DNA of 64,000 nucleotides from Lachnospiraceae bacterium (GTDB lineage: Bacteria; Bacillota; Clostridia; Lachnospirales; Lachnospiraceae), in NCBI GenBank assembly GCA_016282745.1, contig JAEELL010000146.1:142127-206126 (forward strand), read 5' to 3'. Positions 25,235-33,760 of this stretch are shown here, piece by piece; position 1 is the first letter of the stretch, and each line of letters opens with the position of its first letter. The position numbers and the translations under genes were made by a program. Below the pieces are notes generated by a model that did not search any database, was not told where the DNA came from, and saw nothing but the letters and a program-made list of their open reading frames with translations.

Positions 25235-25636
25235 ATGAATATTGAAATAAATAAAGATATTGAAAAATACAAAGAGACAGTCGTTATGGGACTGACTGCA
25301 AAGCAGCTTGTCTTTTCAATTATTTCTGTGGTGTTTGGAGCGGGGATTGTGCTTGCAACTTATAAGTATGTAGGACTGACAGCGTCAGCCTACATTGCAA
25401 TCCCTGTGGTTGCTCCGATAGCCATTAACGGCTTTTATACATATCAGGGAATGACTTTTAGGGAACTTTTTATTAGGAAAATGAATCTGATATTTCGGAA
25501 TCCTAGACTTGGTTATGTATCAAAAGAGAGTGAGCAGACAATCAAACAGTTAAGAAAAGATGAGGAGATGAAACGAAAGTTAGATGAAAAGAAAAAAAGA
25601 AAGAAAAAGCCAAAGGCAGAAAGGAAGAAAAGATGA
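25235..25636 (+). CDS. PrgI-family (VirB3-like) conjugation protein
   Basis: A 133-residue protein from ATG 25235, with GGAAAGGA upstream. An earlier in-frame ATG at 25163 would translate through the palindromes and is rejected, because PrgI proteins begin MxIEINKDIxxYKE. Two adjacent membrane helices (LVFSIISVVFGAGIVLATY and ASAYIAIPVVAPIAINGFY) are followed by FRELFIRKMNLIF and a Lys-rich tail. It overlaps virB4 by four bases, as usual for this VirB3-VirB4 partnership. Confidence 0.88.
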   Translation: MNIEINKDIEKYKETVVMGLTAKQLVFSIISVVFGAGIVLATYKYVGLTASAYIAIPVVAPIAINGFYTYQGMTFRELFIRKMNLIFRNPRLGYVSKESEQTIKQLRKDEEMKRKLDEKKKRKKKPKAERKKR

Positions 25637-28002
25637 TTTTATTTAAAGATAAATTTAGTGAACTAAAAAAGTGCTCTGAACCATTGTATAAGACACCAAA
25701 GTCTGTACAGGAAGCAGTTGAGATTATGAAAGTATCTGAGAATGGAATCTTTCAGGTGGGACCAAATAGATACTCAAAGACTTACAGATTCAGTGATGTA
25801 AATTATGCTACGAGAACAGAAGAAGAGCAGGAAGGATTCTTTACCAGATATTGTAAAGTTCTTAATTCTTTTGACTGTAGTTTTTCAATTACAGTTAATA
25901 ACAAGAACAGAGATATGGAAAAACTTCGGGAAGAGATTCTTCTTGATGAATCAAAAAGAGATGGATTTAGTTCCATGCGTGGAAGTTATAACAATGTTAT
26001 TGAACACAACATTGTAGAGGGCAAACAGGGAATTGAACAGGAAAGATATATCACTATCTCTGTGGAGAGAAATAACTTTGAAGATGCAAAGTCACAGTTT
26101 GCAACAATTGAGTCAAACGTGCTGAAGTCATTTGGAACACTTGGCTCATCATTGGTTCCGCTAAGCGGAAATGAAAGATTAAAAGTACTTCATGATTTCT
26201 ACAGACTTGGAAGAGAAGAAGAATTTACTTTTGATATAAGAGAAGGAAAGAAAACAGGAACAGATTTTATTAATGAAATTTGTAATAGCAGCTTAAAGTT
26301 TAATAAAGACTACTATGAGGATGAAACCTATGTTAGAAAAGTTATTTACATTAAGAAGTATCCTACATATCTTTCAGATAGATTCTTTACAGAACTGACT
26401 TCTCTTCCAGTACATTCAATTACAACAATTGATGTAGTTCCGGTACCAAAAGATATCACTATGAAAATTCTTCAGAAGAAGTATTTGGGAATTGAATCTG
26501 AAATAATCAGACAGCAGAGAACACGTAACAGAAACAATGATTTTTCATCAGATATTTCATACAACACCAAAGTACAGAAAATGAGTGTGCAGAAGATGAT
26601 GGATGATGTCAGGGAGAATGATGAAAGTCTGTTCTTTGTCGGAGTAACGATGGTCATTATGGGGAAGGACAAAGAAGAACTTAATAGCGTTATGGAAACT
26701 GTGCAGACCATTGCAAGAAGTAGCGGCTGTGCTATTGATACTTGCGACTACAGACAGAGGGAAGCTCTTAATACAACACTACCTATTGGTGTTAGGCAAA
26801 TTGAAACAATGAGAACAATGCTTACACAAAGTCTTGCAGTACTGATGCCTTTTAATGTACAGGAACTATGTGATAGGAACGGTATTTATTACGGTATCAA
26901 TCAGGTCTCAAAAAATATCATTGTAGGGAACAGAAAGAAACTTCTTAACGGTAATGGTTTTATTTTTGGTGTTTCCGGTGCAGGTAAATCATTCCAGGCA
27001 AAGATGGAAATGGGTTCAGTATTGCTCTCTACAGATGATGATGTAATCGTAGTGGACCCAATGCACGAATACGAAGATTTAACTAAGAAATACAAGGGAA
27101 CTTACGTTAATATCTCAACCAACACGAAGAACTATATCAATCCTATGGACATGGATGTATGGAATCTTGATCCGCTGGATTCAAAAGGCTGGGTGAGAGA
27201 TAAATGTCAGCTGATGCTTAGTATCTGCGAACAGATTATGGGTGAGATTAGTGCACAGCAGCGTTCTATTATTTCTCGTTGCGTTAAGGACTTGTACATG
27301 GAGATTGCAAGGAGTAAAGAAAAGTATATTCCAATGATGGAAGACCTTTACAATAAACTTCTGGAACAGGAAGAACCAGAGGCAAGGGATGTGGCTCTTG
27401 GCCTTGAAATCTTCGTGACAGGAGCTCTTAATATCTTCAATCATCAGACAAATGTAGACGTAGATGACAGATTTATTGTTTACGGAATCAGAGACCTTGG
27501 AGAGTCACTTGCTCCACTTGCTATGTTAGTTATGCTTGAAGCAATTCAGCAGAAGATTATCGAAAATGGAGAAGAGGGAAGATCTACTTGGCTTTATGTG
27601 GACGAAGTGCACGTGCTTTTGCGTTCTCCTTTTAGTACAGACTACTTACAGCAGATGTGGAAGAAGGTAAGAAAGCAGGGTGGACTTTGTACCGGTATTA
27701 CTCAGAACATCATAGATGTACTTAGAAGTGAGACGGCAACAACAATGCTTTCAAACTCGGCTTTTGTATTATTACTTAATCAGTCGAGCAAGGATATTGA
27801 AAAGATTACAGAGGCGTTGGAGATAAGTCCCGAGCAACTTAATTATGTGATCGATAGTCCTTCAGGAACCGGGTTGCTTAGATTTGGAAAGAAGATAGTG
27901 CCGTTTGATAATACGGTTGAGAAGGGCAGTGAGTTGTATAATCTTTATAATACAAATATGTATGAGAAGATGGAGAAAAATAGAATGAATAATAAACAAT
28001 AA
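25633..28002 (+). CDS. virB4: VirB4-type conjugation ATPase
   Basis: A 789-residue ATPase. The N-terminal half is the VirB4/CagE substrate-binding region. Walker A GVSGAGKS is at residues 446-453, Walker B WLYVDEVHVLL around 653, then GLCTGITQNIIDVL and LLLNQSSKDIEKI. It powers assembly and transport by the type IV channel. Length is typical. A terminator follows at 28026, so transcription of the core transfer operon ends here. Confidence 0.95.
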   Translation: MILFKDKFSELKKCSEPLYKTPKSVQEAVEIMKVSENGIFQVGPNRYSKTYRFSDVNYATRTEEEQEGFFTRYCKVLNSFDCSFSITVNNKNRDMEKLREEILLDESKRDGFSSMRGSYNNVIEHNIVEGKQGIEQERYITISVERNNFEDAKSQFATIESNVLKSFGTLGSSLVPLSGNERLKVLHDFYRLGREEEFTFDIREGKKTGTDFINEICNSSLKFNKDYYEDETYVRKVIYIKKYPTYLSDRFFTELTSLPVHSITTIDVVPVPKDITMKILQKKYLGIESEIIRQQRTRNRNNDFSSDISYNTKVQKMSVQKMMDDVRENDESLFFVGVTMVIMGKDKEELNSVMETVQTIARSSGCAIDTCDYRQREALNTTLPIGVRQIETMRTMLTQSLAVLMPFNVQELCDRNGIYYGINQVSKNIIVGNRKKLLNGNGFIFGVSGAGKSFQAKMEMGSVLLSTDDDVIVVDPMHEYEDLTKKYKGTYVNISTNTKNYINPMDMDVWNLDPLDSKGWVRDKCQLMLSICEQIMGEISAQQRSIISRCVKDLYMEIARSKEKYIPMMEDLYNKLLEQEEPEARDVALGLEIFVTGALNIFNHQTNVDVDDRFIVYGIRDLGESLAPLAMLVMLEAIQQKIIENGEEGRSTWLYVDEVHVLLRSPFSTDYLQQMWKKVRKQGGLCTGITQNIIDVLRSETATTMLSNSAFVLLLNQSSKDIEKITEALEISPEQLNYVIDSPSGTGLLRFGKKIVPFDNTVEKGSELYNLYNTNMYEKMEKNRMNNKQ

Positions 28003-28025
28003 ATATAATACTTGTATTGATTGAG

Positions 28026-28059
28026 TGCTCTGGATGTTTAATAATTCAGAGCATTTTTT
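28026..28059 (+). terminator. Terminator after virB4
   Basis: TGCTCTG pairs with CAGAGCA around a 14-base loop, followed by six T. It separates the transfer operon from the SMEK-domain gene. Confidence 0.75.
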
Positions 28060-28073
28060 GGCCAAAAATGATT

Positions 28074-28102
28074 TTGTTAGAAAAGGGTTAATATGATAAT
28101 AT
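28074..28102 (+). promoter_or_regulatory. Promoter for the SMEK-domain gene
   Basis: TTGTTA (28074-28079), 17-base spacer, TAATAT (28097-28102). With the terminator upstream it gives the gene at 28151 its own transcription, as expected for inserted cargo. Confidence 0.6.
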
Positions 28103-28150
28103 ATATTTTGAGGTTTTTAGACTCAAATATATTTATTTCGAGGAGGTAAT

Positions 28151-29113
28151 ATGCCTTTATTACGTGAACAGAATATAAAATATATAATTGAAAAATTAGC
28201 TCTTCTTCAATATATTGTAAGATTGTCAAATAAACAACAACTATATGATTCTGCTAAAGAACTTGAAGATTTTTGTATGGGATTATTAAATAAGATAAAT
28301 GATTGGAATTTAAAAAATCTTAATAATGAAAATCCCAATAACCCTATTATTGATTTGAGTGATGAAGTAAATAAAGTTGCGATTCAAGTTACATCGGATA
28401 AGAGTGGAAATAAGGTTAAAGAAACGGTTACGGCCTTTGTAGAAAAACAATTACAGAATACATATTCAAGATTGATTATCTTGATTTTAGTGCAAAAGCA
28501 AGATAGATATTCATTGATGCTACCGCAAACATTTAATTTTTCACAGAAAAATGATATATGGGATTATAGTGATTTAATATCTAAAATTAAAGGTTTACCA
28601 CCAGAAAAGATAATCGATATTAAAAATTATATTGAAATAGAATTTCCAACATCAGAATGTAAAATAGACTATGAAAAATTAGATAGGTTTAAAAAAATAA
28701 TAAATCAGATTCAAAATGGACATGAGGATGAAATTAAGTTGGAAATAGAAATACTGTGTTCGCAAAAGACAAAAGAAGAATACTTTGAATTGATAGAGCT
28801 GTTAAATAGGCAGGTGGAATGCAGAGATTTTCTTGAGGAATATGTAAATATTTTATTATCAATATTAAGTGAAGAATCATGGAAGAAAGATGAATTTGAA
28901 ATTCTTATGGCGGAATCAGAACAATATGATAATTACGAGCAACTGTATGAGTTTTGTGATGAGTATTCAATAATTGTATCATTGCCTTATGATGCTAATA
29001 TAACGAAGTGCATTTCATATAGGGTTGAGCATAAGGCATTGATTGAACGTGAAAACGAGATTATAAAAAAAAGAAAAGAATTGGTGGAATTGATTAAGCA
29101 AGAAATGAAGTGA
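28151..29113 (+). CDS. SMEK-domain protein (predicted defence-related nuclease)
   Basis: A 320-residue protein. Residues 1-165 resemble the SMEK domain: NIKYIIEKLALLQYIVRL, LEDFCMGLLNKINDWNLKNLN, then IIDLSDEVNKVAIQVTSDKSGNKV with the D68...Q79-V-T-S...K core that resembles a variant PD-(D/E)xK nuclease site. The C-terminal half is helical and acidic without a recognised domain. Such proteins are single-gene or partner effectors in defence islands; the target here is unknown. It is inserted between virB4 and the NlpC/P60 gene with its own promoter, and is more AT-rich than its neighbours. Confidence 0.7.
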   Translation: MPLLREQNIKYIIEKLALLQYIVRLSNKQQLYDSAKELEDFCMGLLNKINDWNLKNLNNENPNNPIIDLSDEVNKVAIQVTSDKSGNKVKETVTAFVEKQLQNTYSRLIILILVQKQDRYSLMLPQTFNFSQKNDIWDYSDLISKIKGLPPEKIIDIKNYIEIEFPTSECKIDYEKLDRFKKIINQIQNGHEDEIKLEIEILCSQKTKEEYFELIELLNRQVECRDFLEEYVNILLSILSEESWKKDEFEILMAESEQYDNYEQLYEFCDEYSIIVSLPYDANITKCISYRVEHKALIERENEIIKKRKELVELIKQEMK

Positions 29114-29236
29114 TTTTTTGTGTATTAAAAAAATATGATTAAGAAAATGTCATTTTAAGGGAATTAGAATAGACTGAAAACAATCGATACTCCTAACAAT
29201 TTAAACAAATATAAATCATTTTCTTAATGATGATAT

Positions 29237-29318
29237 ACATCGCGTTTCAAAGTGGGATATCATCACTCTCACGGTAAAAAATCGTAAAAAAACACACAAC
29301 CAGTGTAGAGACAATACA
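29237..29318 (+). ncRNA. Conserved 82-bp leader element, copy 2 (candidate structured RNA)
   Basis: Gap-free match to 10784-10865 (nine differences). Here it is followed after 27 bases by an intrinsic terminator and then the NlpC/P60 gene, an order (structured element, terminator, gene) that allows transcription attenuation. The CTCTCACGGT/ACCaGTGtAGAG stem is identical to copy 1. Confidence 0.5.
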
Positions 29319-29344
29319 ATTGAATAAAGATATAATAACATCAT

Positions 29345-29400
29345 AGAAAATGTCTAATTGAACCGCGGGTTATCCGCGCTATTAGGCATTTTCTTTTTTT
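29345..29400 (+). terminator. Strong three-tier terminator or attenuator upstream of the NlpC/P60 gene
   Basis: AGAAAATG/CATTTTCT, CTAAT/ATTAG and CGCGG/CCGCG form nested stems, followed by seven T. It lies between the conserved element and the gene, only 36 bases before the start codon, so it must either end upstream transcription or be regulated. Confidence 0.8.
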
Positions 29401-29435
29401 GCTTTTTTACGGAGAAAAGGAGTGATGTTTTATTA

Positions 29436-31184
29436 ATGGATATCAAAAAAGAAGATACAAAAGAAAAGGTTGTTCATAGGCAACGTGATCGAACGATTAG
29501 TAAAAAAGGCGGCTCAACAATTAAGAAGTTTGGAAGAAAGTCAAAGTCAGCTGTTGGTGCTGGAGCAGTTTTAGGTGCTGATAAGATCTCAGATTATGTT
29601 GAAGGTGGAGAAGATATCAAAGCTGTTGCAGGTCTTGAGAAAGATGTGGCAGTAGGTACTGCGTCAAGGATTAAAAAGACTAAAGATGTTGTGTCAAGGA
29701 TTCGCAAGAGACCGGAAATTAATCAGAAACAATTGTCAAATATGGCAGGAAGAAAGATTAAGAAAAAAGGTAAACAGATGGCGAAAAAGACTGCCAAGAA
29801 ATCTACCAAAAAGGTTGCCAAGAAAGCGTCCAAGAAGATTGCAAAAGATACGACGAAGGAAGCAACAAAGATTGCAACTAAAGTTGGAGTAAAAGCAGGT
29901 ACGACAATTGCCGGAACTGCTGGAGGTCCATATGGCATAGCAATCGGTTACGCTGCAGGAGAAGTGGCAGGGCAAGTTATTGATTACAAATTTTATCAGG
30001 CGGAGAAGAGAATCAGGATTCTTAAATACTTGGGAGATAGGCTGAATGAACCTGATAAGCAAAAGGATAATTTATTCAAATTGGTAAAAGATTTAATAGT
30101 TCACAAAGTTGTTTTTGTTGCGAGAAAAGTTGTTGCTTTTCTTCTGCCGATGATATTACCGGTAATCTTAATTATAGTTACCGCGGGAGCATTAACCGGT
30201 GCTGTTGTTGCGGTGGCTTATAATTCGCCTATTGCATTTTTGCTTCCACCGTTGGAAGGTGATGAAACAGTCAGAAGCGTTACAGCTTCCTATATGATGA
30301 ATTTCAAATCTGAGATTAACAAGTTGGCTAATGAGCACAAAGATGCTGATGCAGGAGAGATTGTTTATGTCGATTATGAGGGCGCAGGACAACCAGACAA
30401 TTATATGGATATTATGGTCGTTTACATGGTCAAATATGGTTACGGAAATACAGCTATTGAAATGAATGATGAAAACAAAAACAATCTGAAATCGGTGTTT
30501 GATGATATGTGCAAATATACAACTGAGATTGTTACGAAGACCAAGGGTAAAGGTAAAAAGAAAAAGACCACAAAGACTCTTAAGGTTAAGGTGACGCTGA
30601 AGACATACGCTGAAATGGCAGATGAGTATAAGTTTACCGATGATCAAAGGGAAATGCTTGCAGACATTATGACTATGGTTAAGGCAACTCAAACAAACCC
30701 TATAAGTGGAAGTGTTGGTACTGATTCGAGAAGCGAATTATCCGAAAAAGAAATCAAGAAGATAACAGACAAGATTTCAGATCCGCAGGCAAAGAATGTT
30801 TGTACATTTGCATTAACAAAAGTTGGTTATCCTTACAGTCAGCCGAAACGTGATTCCGGAGATTATTTTGATTGTAGTAGTTTGGCATTTTATTCATGGA
30901 AGAATGGCGGAGTAAGCATGATTTATGGTGATTCCAATGTTGCAGCTGCAGAGGCTCAATATTGTGCAAAGAATGGAACTGTTGTTTCTGAATCAGAAAT
31001 GAAACCGGGAGATTTGATTTTTTATTCGTTCCAGCATAATGACCGTTACAAAAATATTAGTCATGTAGCTATTTACGTGGGTGATGGAAAAATCGTTGAA
31101 GCTGGTAGTGAAAGCACAGGTGTTATTTACAGAGATTATTACAATAGCGGATTGGTTATGATAGGACGACCGGTTAAAAAATAG
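29436..31184 (+). CDS. Membrane-anchored NlpC/P60 cell-wall hydrolase (CD1108-like, VirB1 role)
   Basis: A 582-residue protein from ATG 29436. A cytoplasmic basic region is rich in AKK repeats (about residues 105-150). One long membrane segment (VVAFLLPMILPVILIIVTAGALTGAVVAVAY) lies around residues 230-260, then an extracellular part. The C-terminal NlpC/P60 domain has the catalytic Cys in FDCSSLAFYSW and His in ISHVAIYVGDG. It cuts peptidoglycan stem peptides so the transfer channel can cross the wall. The in-frame upstream start (29358) lies inside the terminator and is rejected. Confidence 0.88.
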   Translation: MDIKKEDTKEKVVHRQRDRTISKKGGSTIKKFGRKSKSAVGAGAVLGADKISDYVEGGEDIKAVAGLEKDVAVGTASRIKKTKDVVSRIRKRPEINQKQLSNMAGRKIKKKGKQMAKKTAKKSTKKVAKKASKKIAKDTTKEATKIATKVGVKAGTTIAGTAGGPYGIAIGYAAGEVAGQVIDYKFYQAEKRIRILKYLGDRLNEPDKQKDNLFKLVKDLIVHKVVFVARKVVAFLLPMILPVILIIVTAGALTGAVVAVAYNSPIAFLLPPLEGDETVRSVTASYMMNFKSEINKLANEHKDADAGEIVYVDYEGAGQPDNYMDIMVVYMVKYGYGNTAIEMNDENKNNLKSVFDDMCKYTTEIVTKTKGKGKKKKTTKTLKVKVTLKTYAEMADEYKFTDDQREMLADIMTMVKATQTNPISGSVGTDSRSELSEKEIKKITDKISDPQAKNVCTFALTKVGYPYSQPKRDSGDYFDCSSLAFYSWKNGGVSMIYGDSNVAAAEAQYCAKNGTVVSESEMKPGDLIFYSFQHNDRYKNISHVAIYVGDGKIVEAGSESTGVIYRDYYNSGLVMIGRPVKK

Positions 31185-31199
31185 AAGGGATGTGATTAG

Positions 31200-31388
31200 G
31201 TGAGATACGAAATAGAGGTTAAAGAAGAGCTCTCAAGAATTGTCAAAGTTAAAGCAGACAACTTGGCGGATGCAGTCAGCAAGGTTGAAGAAATGTACAA
31301 GTCATGTGCAATAGTTTTGGACGAAGACGATTTTAAAGGAGTAAAAATTGAACCATGCGATAATTTAAAACTTGCAAATATAAGATAA
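31200..31388 (+). CDS. DpnD/PcfM-like small protein
   Basis: A 62-residue protein with GTG start: YEIEVKEELSRIVKVKADNLADAVSKVEEMYKSCAIVLDEDDFKGVKIEP, the pattern of DpnD/PcfM-type proteins found after transfer genes in Gram-positive elements. Role unknown. Short spacing to both neighbours indicates the same operon. Confidence 0.75.
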   Translation: MRYEIEVKEELSRIVKVKADNLADAVSKVEEMYKSCAIVLDEDDFKGVKIEPCDNLKLANIR

Positions 31389-31402
31389 GGAGGATAGTGA
31401 AA

Positions 31403-32059
31403 ATGAATATCAAAATTAAAGTTAACAGAACAAATAAAGAAGACTGGAGCGTTAAAGCTTACGTATCAATTGTATTTGATGAAAAGTTTAAAGTGACAGG
31501 AATTAGCATTAGAGAAAACAGCAGAGGAAATCTGTTTGTGTCGATGCCAAGTTACAGAACTAATGAGGTGAAGAGTGATGGGACTCAGGTATATAAGCAG
31601 TTTTGCCACCCGGTAACAAAGGAATTCAACAAAGAACTGTCGGAAGGCATATTGCAGGCTTATAGGGAAGGATTAGAGGAGATGGAAATGCAATCTGGAA
31701 CGGATGAATTGTCGTTTTACATTAAGCCCTATCCTTTGAACGAGAAATATGGAAATGTGGAGGCGTTAGTAACAGTGATCTTTAACATGAAGTTTGCTGT
31801 AAATGCAATAAAGATTGTGAATGGAAAGAATGGAAAGTTCATTGCAATGCCGTCACAGTTGAAGAATAATTCCGGTACAGAGGATGAGTATGTGGACTTG
31901 TGTTACCCAGTGACAAGGGAATTTAGGGATTTGTTATATGAGAATATTTTCAAGGCTTTGGATTATGAGAAAACAGAAAATGTAAGCGGAAGAAATTATA
32001 AAGATATTGCAAAATTAGTTGAGGAGACAGCAGAGAAAGTTAGTCTGCCGTTTAAGTAA
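31403..32059 (+). CDS. Double SpoVG-domain protein
   Basis: A 218-residue protein from ATG 31403 (AAGGAGG nine bases upstream; the GTG at 31397 is too close). Two SpoVG-like repeats: residues 1-95 (AYVSIVFDEKFKVTGISIRENSRGNLFVSMPSYRT...FCHPVTKEFNKEL) and 105-200 (ALVTVIFNMKFAVNAIKIVNGKNGKFIAMPSQ...CYPVTREFRDLL). SpoVG is a small nucleic-acid-binding regulator; tandem forms are typical of ICEs. It may regulate element genes. Confidence 0.85.
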   Translation: MNIKIKVNRTNKEDWSVKAYVSIVFDEKFKVTGISIRENSRGNLFVSMPSYRTNEVKSDGTQVYKQFCHPVTKEFNKELSEGILQAYREGLEEMEMQSGTDELSFYIKPYPLNEKYGNVEALVTVIFNMKFAVNAIKIVNGKNGKFIAMPSQLKNNSGTEDEYVDLCYPVTREFRDLLYENIFKALDYEKTENVSGRNYKDIAKLVEETAEKVSLPFK

Positions 32060-32076
32060 GGAAGGAGGTACATTCT

Positions 32077-32577
32077 ATGGAGAAAAACATTTGCGTTTTA
32101 TTTAGAAGTGATGAATATACAGATTATGAGGCAAAAAAGAGAATAATTGATATGATGAAATTTATTGATCCAAAGAAATATATGCGAATTAGAATCTATA
32201 ATGATTTGTTACCAGATGACGGAATTGTGGGAGAAGGAATATGTCGAGAGTTTATTCTGAGGTTTGTCTGTGAAAATCTTTATACGACTGAAAAAATCTA
32301 TGTAAGTTCAATTATGGATATTTCACATGATATGACGGAAATAAACATTTTTGTTGCATTGATGTATTTGTTTGGGATTGAGATTTACTCCACGGATGAA
32401 GAAGATAAGTTATATCCTGATGAAATCTATCTTGATGGAATTAGGAACTTTATGAAAGAAAGACTCAATGATGAAAATATTGATTTTTCAAACGTTGAAG
32501 ATGAAAAGCAAATATGTGTTATTAAAGTTGTATGGGATGTAATTATGCATATGTGGGAAGAGTTTAGGAAATATTAG
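32077..32577 (+). CDS. protein of unknown function
   Basis: A 166-residue protein with AAGGAGG upstream. An alternating hydrophobic start (NICVLFRSDEYTDYEAKKRIIDMMKFI) and acidic middle (TDEEDKLYPDEIYLDG). The first 100 residues have a Rossmann-like alternation, loosely recalling serine-recombinase folds, but no catalytic motif is visible. It is the last gene before a terminator and the BREX cargo. Confidence 0.55.
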   Translation: MEKNICVLFRSDEYTDYEAKKRIIDMMKFIDPKKYMRIRIYNDLLPDDGIVGEGICREFILRFVCENLYTTEKIYVSSIMDISHDMTEINIFVALMYLFGIEIYSTDEEDKLYPDEIYLDGIRNFMKERLNDENIDFSNVEDEKQICVIKVVWDVIMHMWEEFRKY

Positions 32578-32580
32578 GTG

Positions 32581-32617
32581 TTAAAGGGCGTCTGACGGAG
32601 GTTGGACGCTTTTTTAA
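32581..32617 (+). terminator. Terminator closing the transfer region
   Basis: GCGTC pairs with GACGC with flanking A/T pairing and six T downstream. Together with the next promoter it marks the border to the defence cargo. Confidence 0.7.
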
Positions 32618-32662
32618 AGTATTGATATAAAGATAGTACAAGAAGAACGGTTTTAAATAAGA

Positions 32663-32713
32663 TGGGTGGCCTACTCTTTTCCTCTTTTTCCTCTTTTTCG
32701 TGGGTGGCCTACT
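32663..32713 (+). repeat. 13-bp direct repeats flanking a CCTCTTTTT tract
   Basis: TGGGTGGCCTACT at 32663-32675 and 32701-32713, separated by a pure-pyrimidine stretch with CCTCTTTTT-like units (32676-32699). It lies within the otherwise geneless 32618-32938 stretch at the left border of the BREX cargo. Confidence 0.65.
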
Positions 32714-32827
32714 AAAATGTAGTCCGAATAAAGGGACAGATGGAATGTTAATATTTAAATAGAAACTATTTTAGGAAAGTTACCATATATTTTGTTAATA
32801 ATTTAACAGTCATCGAAATGAAAAAAG

Positions 32828-32881
32828 CTCGCAATATCTTGCGAGAAAATGATTGAGTAACTTACATATTTGTAATATAAT
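32828..32881 (+). promoter_or_regulatory. BREX operon promoter with upstream palindrome
   Basis: TTGAGT (32853-32858), 17-base spacer, TATAAT (32876-32881). Just upstream, CTCGCAA-TATC-TTGCGAG (32828-32845) is a perfect hairpin preceded by six A, so on the minus strand it reads as a terminator; it could also be an operator. It is the only promoter-like site before the HTH-brxA run. Confidence 0.75.
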
Positions 32882-32938
32882 AAAAAAGGATATGCATTGT
32901 ACGGAAAAGCATAAATATAAATATTCAGAGGTGTTGAG

Positions 32939-33148
32939 ATGAAAGTAAGTTACAACAAATTGTGGAAACTTCTTGTTGATAAAAAGATGAGCAAAGCTGA
33001 TTTGAGAAAAGCGGTTGAAATTGCACCGAACACAATGACTAGATTAAGAAAAGATGAAGAAGTATCAATGAGTGTTCTTTTGAAAATAGCAACCTATTTG
33101 GATTGTGACATTAGTGATATATGTGAATTTGTGAAAGAAGAGGTTTAA
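32939..33148 (+). CDS. XRE/Cro-type regulator heading the BREX operon
   Basis: A 69-residue HTH protein: KLWKLLVDKKMSKADLRKAVEIAPNTMTRLRKDEEVSMSVLLKIATYLDCDISDICEF. It occupies almost the whole protein, as in short Cro-like repressors. It is the first gene after the BREX promoter and ends three bases before brxA, so it is probably the autoregulator that keeps BREX expression in check, like BrxR-type proteins in other systems but much smaller. Confidence 0.8.
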   Translation: MKVSYNKLWKLLVDKKMSKADLRKAVEIAPNTMTRLRKDEEVSMSVLLKIATYLDCDISDICEFVKEEV

Positions 33149-33151
33149 GTT

Positions 33152-33760
33152 GTGAAGAGGAATAAATATAGTGCTGGATCTGTTAGTAATTCATTTTGGT
33201 TTATGGAATTTAAAAAAGCAGTGAAGTTATTGAATGATGGATATTCATTTGATGAGATAAAAAAGATGAGTGAAGAAGAAAATATATTTGAGGCACCTAC
33301 ACCGGCTAGAGCAAAAAATATATATTCCACTGTTTCTAATAGGATTAAATCATTAAACTCTAGCTTTTATCCAATATTTTTGGAAAGTGATATACAAACT
33401 CAAAAGATGATTGCGTTTGCGGCAGATTTGGCTCATGACACATTATTCTTTGATTTTATGTATGAAGTAGTAAGAGAAAAGATGATTGTAGGAAATTATG
33501 AAATAAGTGATTTGGACTTTAGAGTTTTTTTTAACGAAAAGCAAGAGCATGATGATAAAGTTGCAAAGTTTTCAGAAATGACATTTAAAAGATTAATTTC
33601 AGGCTATAAAGCTCAGATGAAAGATGCAGGTTTTATTGATGAAAATAGAACTGCTAAAACGAGACAAATTATAAAACCAATTCTTGATCCTGTTATCAGA
33701 AATTGGCTTATAGATTTTGGTTATGAGCCAATCACAAAAGTATTGGAGGGGATAAGATAA
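33152..33760 (+). CDS. brxA: BrxA (DUF1819), BREX inner protein
   Basis: A 202-residue protein, GTG start. DUF1819 features: YSAGSVSNSFWFMEFKKAVKLLNDGYSFDEI, NIFEAPTPARAKNIYSTVSNRIKSL, and LARGE-helix region AADLAHDTLFFDFMYEVVREK. BrxA is a small DNA-binding protein of type 1 BREX. Length and position (first BREX gene, one base overlap with brxB) fit the family exactly. Confidence 0.9.
   Translation: MKRNKYSAGSVSNSFWFMEFKKAVKLLNDGYSFDEIKKMSEEENIFEAPTPARAKNIYSTVSNRIKSLNSSFYPIFLESDIQTQKMIAFAADLAHDTLFFDFMYEVVREKMIVGNYEISDLDFRVFFNEKQEHDDKVAKFSEMTFKRLISGYKAQMKDAGFIDENRTAKTRQIIKPILDPVIRNWLIDFGYEPITKVLEGIR

Noticed and set aside
30192..30692. 166-codon minus-strand ORF
   Set aside because: Shadow of the NlpC/P60 gene; Cys/His/Ile-rich composition typical of antisense frames.
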